The position numbers were made by a program, and so were the translations under genes. 39,917 bases of DNA, taken from NCBI GenBank assembly GCA_938015875.1, contig CALLXE010000012.1, forward strand, positions 1 through 39,917. Direction: 5' to 3'. A model generated the notes under the pieces. The model searched no databases. It was given only the letters and a program-made list of their open reading frames with translations, and was not told where the DNA came from. Below, piece after piece: positions 31,541 through 39,917 of the stretch. This stretch comes from an uncultured Robiginitomaculum sp. (lineage in GTDB: Bacteria; Pseudomonadota; Alphaproteobacteria; Caulobacterales; Maricaulaceae). Every line of letters begins with the position of its first letter. Within the stretch, counting starts at the first letter, position 1.

Positions 31541-34411
31541 TTAGGCCGCAGTGTTTTGGCTCTCTTGCGGTGGCGCAACCTGCTGCGGCACGGACGTTGT
31601 GACATCATTCTTATCCAGAACGTCAGCAATATCCTGAGCCAGTCTTGTAATCTCGTCAGAGACCTCGTTCTTATCTGCTTCCGCTTTTTGAACAGGTGGA
31701 ACATTAGGCAAGGTAAACGTTACAACCGTGCCTTGGCCGGGTTCGCTTTCCATCATGAAATTGCCGCCATGAAGCTCAACCAGGGATTTGGATAAGGCCA
31801 GACCAAGACCGGTGCCTTCGTGCTGCTTGGAGTGCTTGCTTTCAATCTGCTCAAATGGTTTGGCGAGGCGCTCAATGTCTTCTTTTGAAATGCCAATGCC
31901 GCTGTCGTGGACTTTAACGATAATGCCGGATTGTTTTTCAATCGCTTCAACGCGAACCGTGCCGCCCTCAGGCGTGAATTTAATCGCATTGGTCATCAGG
32001 TTTAAAAGAACCTGTTTGACGGCGCGGGGGTCCGCTTCAATCTCGCGGGTGTCGATATTGTCATAGACCAGCTTGAGCCGTCCGTCTTCGGCTCTGCCGC
32101 GCACAATGCGCACGACTTGCGAAATCATATCATTGATTTGCAGCAGATCGGTATTCAGCGTCATTTTGCCGGCTTCAATTTTCGACATATCCAAAATGTC
32201 ATTAATCAATGACAATAAGTGCTGCCCTGAGAACAGGATGTCACTGACATATTCTTTATAGCGCGGATCGCCGAGCGGACCGAACATCTCTTTTTTCATA
32301 ATATCAGAGAAGCCGTTAATCGCGTTCAGCGGTGTGCGCAATTCATGAGACATGTTTGCGAGGAAGTCAGATTTTGACTGGCTTGCATCTTCGGCACGGA
32401 TTTTTTCTTGCTCGTAGTTTTCCGCCAATTCCATAATGCGGGTTTGTGACTTTTTCAAAACATCGACGGTGTTTCGCAGCGCAATATCGTTTTCGCGCAG
32501 ATCATTTTCCCGCGCGCGGATTTCAGTAATATCTGTACCGATACTGACCTGTCCGCCATCAGCAGTCGGGGCTTCGCTGTAACGAATCCAGCGGCCGTCT
32601 TTCAGGGCGATTTCAATCTTGCCCTCTGCATCTGTTGCGTCATAGACATCAGCAATAGCGGCGTTGCCGTGATGCTCTACAATATGATTTTCCATGCCGG
32701 TTTGAAGTTGCCCGGGTTTGAAGCCAAAAAAGTCTTCAAACTTTCCGTTCCAAAGAACCAGTCGTCCGAGTTTATCCCATACAACAAAGGAATCTGTCAT
32801 GGAATTCAGCGCGTCATAAAGGCGGGCTTCCGTCAGTTGGAGGCGTGATTGCGCGCCGCGCTGCTCTGTGACATCCAGAGCGACGCCGACAATGACCATG
32901 CCGCCGTTTTCGCCACCGCGGTGGGAAGTCTGGCCACGGCATTGCAGCACTAACGGCAAATGCGCCACCCGAACTTCCATATCAAACTCGCCCTGCATGT
33001 GGGCGCGCCGCGCTGCGCTGAGCAAGCGCTCGCGATCGCCGGCATGAAACAGCGCTAAAAACTGAGATACAGCCAATGACTGGTCTTCGGATTTCAGGCC
33101 CAAAACACGCGCGAAAGAACTGCTGAGATAGACTGCATTGTTTTTAAGATCGATTTCCCAGACGCCGCCCCGTCCGCTCTCTACGGCAACGCGGAAACGC
33201 TCGCGAGAGACTTCGGCTTCGCGCTGCGTTGCGCGCAAATTCGCGATATGCCCCAGCGCATTTCGAAGCAGAGTCAGCAGGATAAGTGCTGTCGTGACAA
33301 ACAGCAAAAGAAAGGTCTGCTGATTATCCGGCAAGTTCAAGCCGGAGATTGCAGAGCCGGTGATCAATTTTAAATCAGTATTGGGAACATTAGCAGCAGT
33401 GACGGCCGCGCCGTCAATATTGGCATAGGCCGTGCCGTTTTGATTCATAAGGCCGCTGATTTGAGCGGCCGGAATTGCAAAGGCTTCGGCGACGCCGTCC
33501 CGCGCTATTGTTCCTGACCCATCAATGACATTACGGCCGGGATCAACGAGCGCCGTGCGGCCCGACATTTTATCAACGCCGATCAAACTGCCCGGAGCGA
33601 GCATGGTCAGCACGTAAGCATCTCCGACAGCGCGCGCGATTACAGGATTGGCCCGTCCGCCATCGCTCACAACCGCAGTCAAACGAATACCGCTTTGAGG
33701 AAAGTTTTTTAGCGAAACCGTACGAAAGGCGCTGCCGTTTCCGTTTTTCGCAGCCATTACGCCGCCGGCAGCGTCCATCATAGCTACTTGGGTGACGCCC
33801 GGGCCGCGCGCCACATTGGCTACGGTTTGATTGGCGCTGCCGCGAAGGGCAATTGCAGTATCAATCCACCGAACGGACATGCCGATACGGTCAGAAACAA
33901 CTTGGCTTCCTTGCGCGGCGCTTCGCGTTGAGACCGTTTGCGCAATTGCCGATTCCGATTGGTGAACCCGGTGGATGGCAAGCGCTGACATAACAATAAA
34001 AAACACCAAAAAGGCGACAACCAGCCACGTACTCTTCCGCGCCGTTGCTTTTGCATTCGGATGGTCTGCCGATAAAGCTCCGGCCGCGGACGAGGCGCGG
34101 GATGACAATCTACGATTTCTGACAGGCTTTAACGGCTCTGCCGCCGGCCGTGAGACAGGCGCTCCCTTTGGAACTTGGGGCGCAGTATGCGGCGCGATTT
34201 GAGCGCGCAGAGATTGCGCCGGCATGGGCGGCGGCGCGCTTCGCGGGGCATTCATCGCCGGCGGTGACGGCAAGCGTTGCGCCGGCGAGGCGGTATTTTG
34301 CGCATGAAATTGGGACTGTTGCGGGGACGGGGCTCGCGCAGGATCGGGCGTTGCGGTTGCATTTTGGTGCCCGCTGCGCACTTGGCCCCCAATGCCGTTT
34401 GAGTTTTCCAT
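31541..34411 (-). CDS. PleC-like PAS sensor histidine kinase
   Basis: Large membrane kinase, 956 residues from ATG 34411; a GTG at 34432 is a possible longer start. Seen: an N-terminal low-complexity stretch rich in Pro, Ala, Gln and Ser (about 1-115); a membrane segment (about 125-145); an extracytoplasmic domain of about 200 residues; a second membrane segment near 360-385; two PAS domains (about 400-520 and 530-640); a short coiled coil; HisKA with H689 in ANMSHELRTPLNAINGF; and a HATPase with GTGLGLALS. The GPLGDPRYKEY and ILDMSKIEAG blocks are very close to PleC/DivJ-type kinases, which phosphorylate or dephosphorylate DivK/PleD in polar cell-cycle control. No receiver domain is attached. 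Gene-level identity (PleC itself) is not proven. Confidence 0.9.
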   Translation of the reverse strand: MENSNGIGGQVRSGHQNATATPDPARAPSPQQSQFHAQNTASPAQRLPSPPAMNAPRSAPPPMPAQSLRAQIAPHTAPQVPKGAPVSRPAAEPLKPVRNRRLSSRASSAAGALSADHPNAKATARKSTWLVVAFLVFFIVMSALAIHRVHQSESAIAQTVSTRSAAQGSQVVSDRIGMSVRWIDTAIALRGSANQTVANVARGPGVTQVAMMDAAGGVMAAKNGNGSAFRTVSLKNFPQSGIRLTAVVSDGGRANPVIARAVGDAYVLTMLAPGSLIGVDKMSGRTALVDPGRNVIDGSGTIARDGVAEAFAIPAAQISGLMNQNGTAYANIDGAAVTAANVPNTDLKLITGSAISGLNLPDNQQTFLLLFVTTALILLTLLRNALGHIANLRATQREAEVSRERFRVAVESGRGGVWEIDLKNNAVYLSSSFARVLGLKSEDQSLAVSQFLALFHAGDRERLLSAARRAHMQGEFDMEVRVAHLPLVLQCRGQTSHRGGENGGMVIVGVALDVTEQRGAQSRLQLTEARLYDALNSMTDSFVVWDKLGRLVLWNGKFEDFFGFKPGQLQTGMENHIVEHHGNAAIADVYDATDAEGKIEIALKDGRWIRYSEAPTADGGQVSIGTDITEIRARENDLRENDIALRNTVDVLKKSQTRIMELAENYEQEKIRAEDASQSKSDFLANMSHELRTPLNAINGFSDIMKKEMFGPLGDPRYKEYVSDILFSGQHLLSLINDILDMSKIEAGKMTLNTDLLQINDMISQVVRIVRGRAEDGRLKLVYDNIDTREIEADPRAVKQVLLNLMTNAIKFTPEGGTVRVEAIEKQSGIIVKVHDSGIGISKEDIERLAKPFEQIESKHSKQHEGTGLGLALSKSLVELHGGNFMMESEPGQGTVVTFTLPNVPPVQKAEADKNEVSDEITRLAQDIADVLDKNDVTTSVPQQVAPPQESQNTAA

Positions 34412-34489
34412 AGAAATATCCCGCCGAATCACCTTCGATTCTAGCCTGCAACCGTTAACAATGTCGAGAAATTAAGGGTTGCTCAAAGA

Positions 34490-35236
34490 TTAACGCTGTG
34501 ACGCGGATAATCCGCGTATAGGTTCGGTGCGCGGCTGGCCAAAAACATAGCCTTGGGCAGCGTCAAACCCCAGAGCTGTCGCAAATGCTATCGCGGCCTC
34601 ATCTTCGATACCTTCTGCGATTGTTTTCACGTTCAACGGGCCTTTCAACGATAAAATGGTCTTTAAAATCGTTAAATCCCGGGGGTTTTTCATCGCGGCC
34701 TGCACGAATTCTCCGTCAAGTTTCAGCCAATCCGTCTCAAAAGCGCGCAAATAGCGAATAGAGGCCGCACCGGCGCCCACATCATCAAGGCAAATTGCAT
34801 GACCGCGCGCCCGTATGTTTTTCAAAATCTGCGTTGCGGTTTCCAGTTCTCGCAGATTCCAGGTTTCTGTGAGTTCCAGTATCAGGCGGGCCGGATCTGC
34901 CTTGAGCGTATCGAGCGTCGCAAACAATAAATGCTCAAACTGCGGGTCATCCACGGACGCGCCGGAGATATTGACTGCGATCGCGTCTCTGCGGCGGTCA
35001 AGGTTTAAAGTTTTGACGGCGTGTTCCAGCATTGAAATATCCAGCGCCGCAATGGCCCCACTGATCTCTGCCGGTCTTAACAGGCCATGCAGATCGACAT
35101 CCGAATCAAATCGCACCAGCCATTCATCATGGAGCGTTTTGCGGGTTTTCAGGTCTACAACGGCTTGCGCAGCGATATTAAACCGCCGTTCTTCGACATG
35201 TTGACGAAACCCCGCATCTGTTTTTGGATCGACCAC
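34490..35236 (-). CDS. EAL-domain c-di-GMP phosphodiesterase-like protein
   Basis: Stand-alone EAL domain of 248 residues, predicted to hydrolyse cyclic di-GMP in the cytosol. Seen: the signature is E38-W39-L40 instead of EAL, but the metal and catalytic positions appear kept: E38, N in VNISG, E in ELTET, the DD pair in DDVGAG, K in LKLDG, E in EGIED and Q in QGYVFGQP. No GGDEF, PAS or membrane segment is present. The GTG start directly follows the pepN stop (TAG then GTG), so the two genes are co-transcribed and probably translationally coupled. The PleC-like kinase gene follows 78 bases later on the same strand. Confidence 0.88.
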   Translation of the reverse strand: MVDPKTDAGFRQHVEERRFNIAAQAVVDLKTRKTLHDEWLVRFDSDVDLHGLLRPAEISGAIAALDISMLEHAVKTLNLDRRRDAIAVNISGASVDDPQFEHLLFATLDTLKADPARLILELTETWNLRELETATQILKNIRARGHAICLDDVGAGAASIRYLRAFETDWLKLDGEFVQAAMKNPRDLTILKTILSLKGPLNVKTIAEGIEDEAAIAFATALGFDAAQGYVFGQPRTEPIRGLSASQR

Positions 35237-37849
35237 CTACGCGCCAAGGGCTTTCGCAGCGATTTCCAGCACGTTTTTCGACGGTTTGGATTTAATCACC
35301 CGCTTAAGCTCAGCTTTGATTAAATCGCGGCGACCGGCATCAAGGCGCGGCCATATTTCGTAAACACCCAGCAGGCGCGCCGCCACGCCCGGATTACGGC
35401 TATCCATATCCATGACCCGGTCTGTAAAGAACCGGTAGCCACTGCCGTCTGCGGCGTGGAAAGTTTTCGGATTGCTCATGGCAAAACCCCCGACCAGGGC
35501 CCGAACCCGGTTGGGGTTGTGCGATTGATAAGCGGCGTGATCGAGCAAGGCGGAAATTGTCGTCAGGCTTTGGGCGCGGCTGTCAGCGGAGCGAACCGAG
35601 AACCATTTGTCCACCACCAGCGGATTGTCTTTCCATTTTTCGTAAAAACTCTGCGCAGCCGCATCACCTTCATTGCCGCGCATGCTGAGTAACGTCATCA
35701 AGGCGGAGAGCTCTTCGGTCATATTGGTCGTGGATTCAAATTGAGTTTTGGCGAGGGCTTTGGTCTCATGACGCCCTTGGGAAGAGAGTGTAAAGAGCGC
35801 CGCATTACGAAGGGCGCGGCGACCCGAGCTTTCTGCGTCGGGACTAAAGCTGCCGACTCCGGCCGTAACGTCATATGCCCGGCTCAATTCTGATTGGCAT
35901 GTGTCGGCGATGGCACGCCGCACCAAAGCGATGGCTTCATGAATGGCGACCGGATCAGCATTGTCCATGCTTTGCAATATCTCGCCTGTGCCCGGTAATC
36001 CGAGGGCTAAGGCTTTGAACCCTGCATCAATTTTCGTATCGTTTAACGTCGCCTTGAGCGCGCGAGCATAGCCGCGAAGGGCTGTGTCAGGGGGCGGCAT
36101 ATCGCCGGTTTGAATGGCGCGGGCCAGCGTGACCAGCAGTTTTCTGACCAGACTTTGCCCGGCTTCCCAGCGGCTGAACAGGTCATCGTCATGTGCCATT
36201 TGCAAGACGGAATCTTGCGCCGAACAATCGTAATTAAGCCGCACCGGCGCGCTGAAGGATTGGAGGACAGACAGAGCCGGTCGCGCCTGAACATTGTCGA
36301 TAATCAGGGTGTCATTGGCCATTGATAATTCAAAAATTTGTCGGGCATAGTTACGGCCATCCGGGGCGATAAGACCCAATTTTACAGGCATGAGCAGGGG
36401 GGATTTATCCGGCTGTCCCGGCGTCGGCGCGGTTTTTTGGGTCAAGTCGATTTTAAAAGTTTTGGCCTTCGCGTCGTAATGGGTTTTAATTGACAATTCA
36501 GGCGTTCCCGCTTGGGAATACCATTTTGTGAATTGCGTTAAGTCGCGGCCCGTAGCCGTTTGAAAACAATCAATAAACTGCTCAACAGTTGCCGCTGTTC
36601 CGTCCAAAGTTTTGAAATACAGATCACTGCCTTTTCTGAAATCCTTTGGCCCCAGCAATGTCGCCAGCATGCGAATGATCTCTGCGCCTTTTTCGTAAAT
36701 TGTGGCCGTGTAGAAATTATCGATTTTCAAATAAGCATCAGGTCGAACGGGGTGGGCGAGCGGGCCGGCATCCTCCGGAAATTGTCGGGCGCGCAGAGCC
36801 TTGACATCTTTGATGCGTTGCAGTGGCGCGCCGCGCGCGTGCGCGGAAAATTCTTGGTCGCGGTAGACCGTAAACCCTTCTTTCAGGCAAAGCTGAAACC
36901 AGTCGCGGCAGGTAATGCGATTGCCTGTCCAATTATGAAAATATTCGTGAGCCACGACAGATTCGATGCGAGCAAAATTGAAATCTGTGGCAGATTCTGC
37001 ATCGGCCAAAAGCAGGGCCGAGTTAAAAATGTTCAACCCCTTATTTTCCATTGCGCCGAAATTAAAATCGCGTACGGCGACAATCATAAATCTGTCCAAA
37101 TCATATTCACGGCCGAAGGCTTGTTCGTCCCAAACCATCGACCGTTTCAGCGCGTCCATCGCGTAGAGCGCACGCGGCGCGTCGCCGGGGTCGACAAAAA
37201 TTTCCAAAGGAATCTCGCGCCCTGTCATGGTCGTGAAGCTGTCGTCAATTTTATCAAATTGCCCGGCAACCAATGCAAACAGGTAACAGGGCTTGCGGAA
37301 CGGATCGTTCCAAATCGCAAAATGCCGCCCGCCGCCCAGATCTCCGCTATCGGTCAGATTGCCGTTTGAGAGAAGGGTTGGATAGGCAGCCTTGTCGCCT
37401 TCCATGCGCACTGTATAGGTCGACAAGACATCCGGGCGATCCGGAAAATAGGTTATACGGCGAAAGCCCTCGGCTTCGCATTGCGTGCAAAACCGCCCGC
37501 CGGAAACATACAGCCCCATGAGCTGCGTATTGTCTTTGGGCGCGCAAGTGGTGACAATTTCAATTTCGCACGCGTCCGGCAGGCCGGATAGCGTTAAATG
37601 TGTTTGCGATAATTTGTAAGCGCTGCGCTTTAGTGTCTTGCCGTCAACGCGGACGCTGATCAGGGCAATGTCTTCCCCGTTTAAAACCAAATCCGCCTTG
37701 GCATCGCCGGCCCGCCGCACGGCGAGCACAGACGTGACGCGGGTTTTCTTCGGGTCCAGCGCAAAGTCGAGCGCCACCGTGTCTATGTGGAAATCCGGGG
37801 CTTTGTAATCAGCCAAAAGCGTCGGGGCGGGGGCCGTGTCAGTGCGCAT
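35237..37849 (-). CDS. pepN: Aminopeptidase N
   Basis: M1-family zinc aminopeptidase that removes N-terminal residues from peptides in the cytosol. Seen: 870 residues, the same length as E. coli PepN; substrate-binding GAMENKGLN near residue 268-276; HEYFHNWTGNRITCRDWF with zinc ligands H301 and H305 and catalytic E302, and third ligand E324 in LKEGFTVYRD, giving HExxH-x18-E; and the DUF3458/ARM C-terminal domains. AGGA lies 8 bases before the ATG. It is divergent from typA with a 161-base gap and first in a run with the EAL gene. Confidence 0.96.
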   Translation of the reverse strand: MRTDTAPAPTLLADYKAPDFHIDTVALDFALDPKKTRVTSVLAVRRAGDAKADLVLNGEDIALISVRVDGKTLKRSAYKLSQTHLTLSGLPDACEIEIVTTCAPKDNTQLMGLYVSGGRFCTQCEAEGFRRITYFPDRPDVLSTYTVRMEGDKAAYPTLLSNGNLTDSGDLGGGRHFAIWNDPFRKPCYLFALVAGQFDKIDDSFTTMTGREIPLEIFVDPGDAPRALYAMDALKRSMVWDEQAFGREYDLDRFMIVAVRDFNFGAMENKGLNIFNSALLLADAESATDFNFARIESVVAHEYFHNWTGNRITCRDWFQLCLKEGFTVYRDQEFSAHARGAPLQRIKDVKALRARQFPEDAGPLAHPVRPDAYLKIDNFYTATIYEKGAEIIRMLATLLGPKDFRKGSDLYFKTLDGTAATVEQFIDCFQTATGRDLTQFTKWYSQAGTPELSIKTHYDAKAKTFKIDLTQKTAPTPGQPDKSPLLMPVKLGLIAPDGRNYARQIFELSMANDTLIIDNVQARPALSVLQSFSAPVRLNYDCSAQDSVLQMAHDDDLFSRWEAGQSLVRKLLVTLARAIQTGDMPPPDTALRGYARALKATLNDTKIDAGFKALALGLPGTGEILQSMDNADPVAIHEAIALVRRAIADTCQSELSRAYDVTAGVGSFSPDAESSGRRALRNAALFTLSSQGRHETKALAKTQFESTTNMTEELSALMTLLSMRGNEGDAAAQSFYEKWKDNPLVVDKWFSVRSADSRAQSLTTISALLDHAAYQSHNPNRVRALVGGFAMSNPKTFHAADGSGYRFFTDRVMDMDSRNPGVAARLLGVYEIWPRLDAGRRDLIKAELKRVIKSKPSKNVLEIAAKALGA

Positions 37850-38010
37850 ATGAGAATCCTGTTATTATTTGACCCTAAATTTGCGCAGCGCGCTTTAAAT
37901 AGCAAGGCAGCAATCAAGCCGGCTATACTGCCGAAAGCCGTAATAAAGGGTGGACTTTTGACCGGTTTGCGTTAGGTCACGCGCGACCTTTAATAAAAAG
38001 ATACCCCGTT
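37850..38010. promoter_or_regulatory. Divergent promoter region, pepN / typA
   Basis: 161-base gap that must hold promoters for both genes. Seen: TATACT near 37922-37927, a good -10 match for typA but with no clear -35 partner; TTGACC near 37958, without a well-spaced -10; and a short inverted repeat GGTC-N6-GACC near 37974. No other gene or repeat is visible. Confidence 0.35.
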
Positions 38011-39885
38011 ATGACCCAAGATATTAAGACGTTGCGCAATGTGGCGATTGTTGCTCACGTTGACCACGGCAAAACGACACTCGTCGATAAGCTTCTGCGC
38101 CAGTCCGGAACCCTCGATGAGCGCGGCGAGCGCGAAGAGCGTGTCATGGACAGCAATGACATTGAAAAAGAACGCGGCATTACCATTCTCGCGAAAAACA
38201 CAGCGATTTCGTGGACAGCCCCTGACGGCGTTGTTTGGCGTATTAATATCGTTGATACACCGGGACATGCGGATTTCGGCGGCGAAGTTGAGCGCGTACT
38301 GTCTATGGTCGACTCTGTTGTTTTGCTCGTCGATGCCGTTGAAGGCCCGATGCCGCAAACAACATTTGTGACCAAAAAAGCTTTGGCCCAAGGCCTTAAG
38401 CCTATTGTGGTTGTAAACAAGGTTGATCGTAACGGCGCGCGTCCGGATTGGGCTGTTGATCAGACCTTTGATTTGTTTGACCGCCTGGGCGCAGACGAAG
38501 ACCAGTTGGATTTCCCGACAGTGTTTGCGTCTGCTCTGAACGGTTGGGCGAGCCATAACAGCGAAGATCTGACCGGCGAGAACATGGGCGCCCTGTTTGA
38601 GACTATTGTAAAGCATGCCCCCGAGCCAAATGTTGACCCGGATGGCCCGACACAGGTTCAGGTCTCTGCCCTTGATTATAACAGCTATACCGGCGTTATC
38701 GGTATTGGCCGGGTCACGCGCGGTTCCCTGAAACGCAATCAACAGGTTATTGTGGCGTCGCCGGACGGCAAAACCCGCCGCGCCAAAGTTTTGCAGCCTT
38801 ACGGCTTTATGGGCCTTGAGCGTTTGGAAATGGACAGTGTTTCCGCCGGTGATATCGTCGCTTTCACAGGTATCGACAAACTTGGTATTTCCGACATGAT
38901 TTGTGACCCGGATCATATTGATATGCTGCCTGCGCTCAGCGTTGACGAGCCGACAATTTCTATGACGTTCCAAGTGAACGACAGCCCGTTCGCCGGTAAA
39001 GAAGGCAAATTTGTTACCTCGCGTAATATCAATGACCGTCTTGAAAAAGAGCTGATTTCCAATGTGGCGCTTCGCGTAGAGCAATTAACAGAGGCCGATA
39101 AATTTCGGGTTTCCGGTCGCGGCGAATTGCATTTGTCTATTCTGATCGAAAACATGCGCCGCGAAGGCTTTGAACTGGGTGTGTCGCGTCCTCAGGTTAT
39201 CAACAAAGTTATCGACGGCGTTACTTGCGAGCCCTTTGAAGCGCTGACCATTGATGTCGAAGAAGATCACCAAGGCGGCGTGATGGAAAAGCTCGGCGAG
39301 CGCAAAGGTCTGATGAAGGACATGGTTCCTGACGGCAATGGCCGCGTGCGTTTGGATTACGAAATTCCGACGCGCGGCCTGATCGGTTTTCGCTCTGAAT
39401 TTATGACGCTGACATCCGGCTCGGGCCTCATGTATCATAACTTTGACCGTTACGCCCCGCGCGCAAAAACCGGCATTGGCAAACGCCAAAAAGGTGTTTT
39501 GATTGCCAAAGAAACCGGTAAGGCGCTGGCCTTTGCGCTGTTCAATCTTCAGGATCGCGGCAAAATGTTTATCGGCCATGCAACCGAAGTTTACGAAGGC
39601 ATGATTGTCGGCATTAATGCCCGCGAAAACGATCTGGTTGTGAACGTCCTTAAGGGCAAACAGCTGACTAATGTGCGCGCCTCCGGCACGGACGAAGCGG
39701 TAACCTTGACGACGCCTCAGATCATGACTCTCGAGAGCGCGCTCGAATTTATCAATGATGATGAGCTGGTCGAAGTCACGCCGGAGAGCATTCGCATCCG
39801 CAAAAAGCACCTGTCCGAAACCGACCGTAAAAAATGGTCGCGCAAACAGGAAGCGCTGGATGCAGAGACTGAGGCCCGCGGTTAA
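38011..39885 (+). CDS. typA: Ribosome-associated GTPase TypA/BipA
   Basis: Translational GTPase of the EF-G family that helps 50S subunit assembly and stress or cold adaptation. Seen: 624 residues, slightly above the E. coli length; G1 AHVDHGKT (15-22), the RGITI switch, G3 [16 protein letters not shown]4 [12 protein letters not shown], then domains II, III and V and the BipA-specific C-terminal domain ([13 protein letters not shown] at the end). All nucleotide-binding motifs are present. The ribosome site is weak (AAAAAG at a distance). The last bases of the window (GAAAAAGCCCCG) look like the left arm of a terminator cut off by the edge. Confidence 0.96.
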   Translation: MTQDIKTLRNVAIVAHVDHGKTTLVDKLLRQSGTLDERGEREERVMDSNDIEKERGITILAKNTAISWTAPDGVVWRINIVDTPGHADFGGEVERVLSMVDSVVLLVDAVEGPMPQTTFVTKKALAQGLKPIVVVNKVDRNGARPDWAVDQTFDLFDRLGADEDQLDFPTVFASALNGWASHNSEDLTGENMGALFETIVKHAPEPNVDPDGPTQVQVSALDYNSYTGVIGIGRVTRGSLKRNQQVIVASPDGKTRRAKVLQPYGFMGLERLEMDSVSAGDIVAFTGIDKLGISDMICDPDHIDMLPALSVDEPTISMTFQVNDSPFAGKEGKFVTSRNINDRLEKELISNVALRVEQLTEADKFRVSGRGELHLSILIENMRREGFELGVSRPQVINKVIDGVTCEPFEALTIDVEEDHQGGVMEKLGERKGLMKDMVPDGNGRVRLDYEIPTRGLIGFRSEFMTLTSGSGLMYHNFDRYAPRAKTGIGKRQKGVLIAKETGKALAFALFNLQDRGKMFIGHATEVYEGMIVGINARENDLVVNVLKGKQLTNVRASGTDEAVTLTTPQIMTLESALEFINDDELVEVTPESIRIRKKHLSETDRKKWSRKQEALDAETEARG

Positions 39886-39917
39886 GACGCGGAACAAGAT
39901 TTAAAGAAAAAGCCCCG

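Noticed and set aside
36560-37369. 269-codon plus-strand frame opposite pepN
   Set aside because: No domain and no start signal; it covers the catalytic region of an intact pepN on the other strand.
37990-39084. Long open frame on the minus strand opposite typA (364 codons)
   Set aside because: It mirrors the typA codons, its translation has no recognisable domain, and typA itself is beyond doubt. The same holds for 39085-39897.
1-39917. CRISPR arrays, tRNA, rRNA and insertion sequences
   Set aside because: Searched by eye on both strands; no spaced direct repeats, cloverleaf-like segments, rRNA blocks or transposase motifs were found. Short RNAs could still be missed.

Overview
The window looks like the chromosome of an alphaproteobacterium of moderate GC content. 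The evidence is a gene transfer agent (GTA) cluster in the order known from Rhodobacter capsulatus (RcGTA), a PleC-like histidine kinase, an HtrA/regulator/kinase/glnE run, and the DUF1800-DUF1501 pair. A relative of the Caulobacterales/Maricaulales (Hyphomonadaceae-like) is my best guess, but I cannot prove it from the sequence. Genes are densely packed: no gap longer than about 165 bases lacks a gene, and I found no rRNA, tRNA, CRISPR array, transposase or integrase.

Layout. 1-1620 (-): 5' part of a class A penicillin-binding protein (PBP1A), cut by the window edge. 1700-3938 (+): a YcgN-type cysteine-cluster protein, a FAH-fold 2-keto-4-pentenoate hydratase-like enzyme and the uronate isomerase KduI. 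3996-6613 (-): a DUF1800-DUF1501 pair, the second with a Tat-like signal. 6770-20944 (+): a GTA cluster with candidates for every RcGTA position: g1 small terminase, g2 large terminase, g3 portal, g3.5, g4 prohead protease, g5 major capsid, g6-g8 head-tail connectors, g9 tail tube, g10/g10.1 tail chaperones, g11 tape measure, g12 distal tail, g13 hub, g14 NlpC/P60 peptidase and g15 1261-residue 'megatron'. All frames are open. The unusual part is 8328-9583, between g2 and g3. It holds a membrane-anchored DUF2726 PD-(D/E)XK-like nuclease gene, a small helical-protein gene and a strong intrinsic terminator that ends only 15 bases before the portal start codon.

20999-25152 (+): a DnaJ-like co-chaperone whose ribosome binding site lies in a hairpin, a PepSY protein, a PhoP/PhoQ-like two-component pair and a DUF938 methyltransferase-like protein. 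25240-31532 (+): a Do-family periplasmic protease behind a perfect CRP/FNR-type palindrome, a second OmpR-type regulator and kinase, and glnE. 31541-37849 (-): a large PleC-like PAS kinase, an EAL-domain phosphodiesterase and aminopeptidase N. 38011-39885 (+): the ribosome-associated GTPase TypA/BipA.

How they work together. The GTA genes would build a small tailed particle that packages host DNA. The envelope genes (PBP1A, two sensor-regulator pairs, DegQ-like protease) form a cell-wall and envelope-stress neighbourhood. GlnE controls glutamine synthetase. The PleC-like kinase and the EAL protein point to polarity, cell-cycle or c-di-GMP signalling, which in other alphaproteobacteria also feeds into GTA control.
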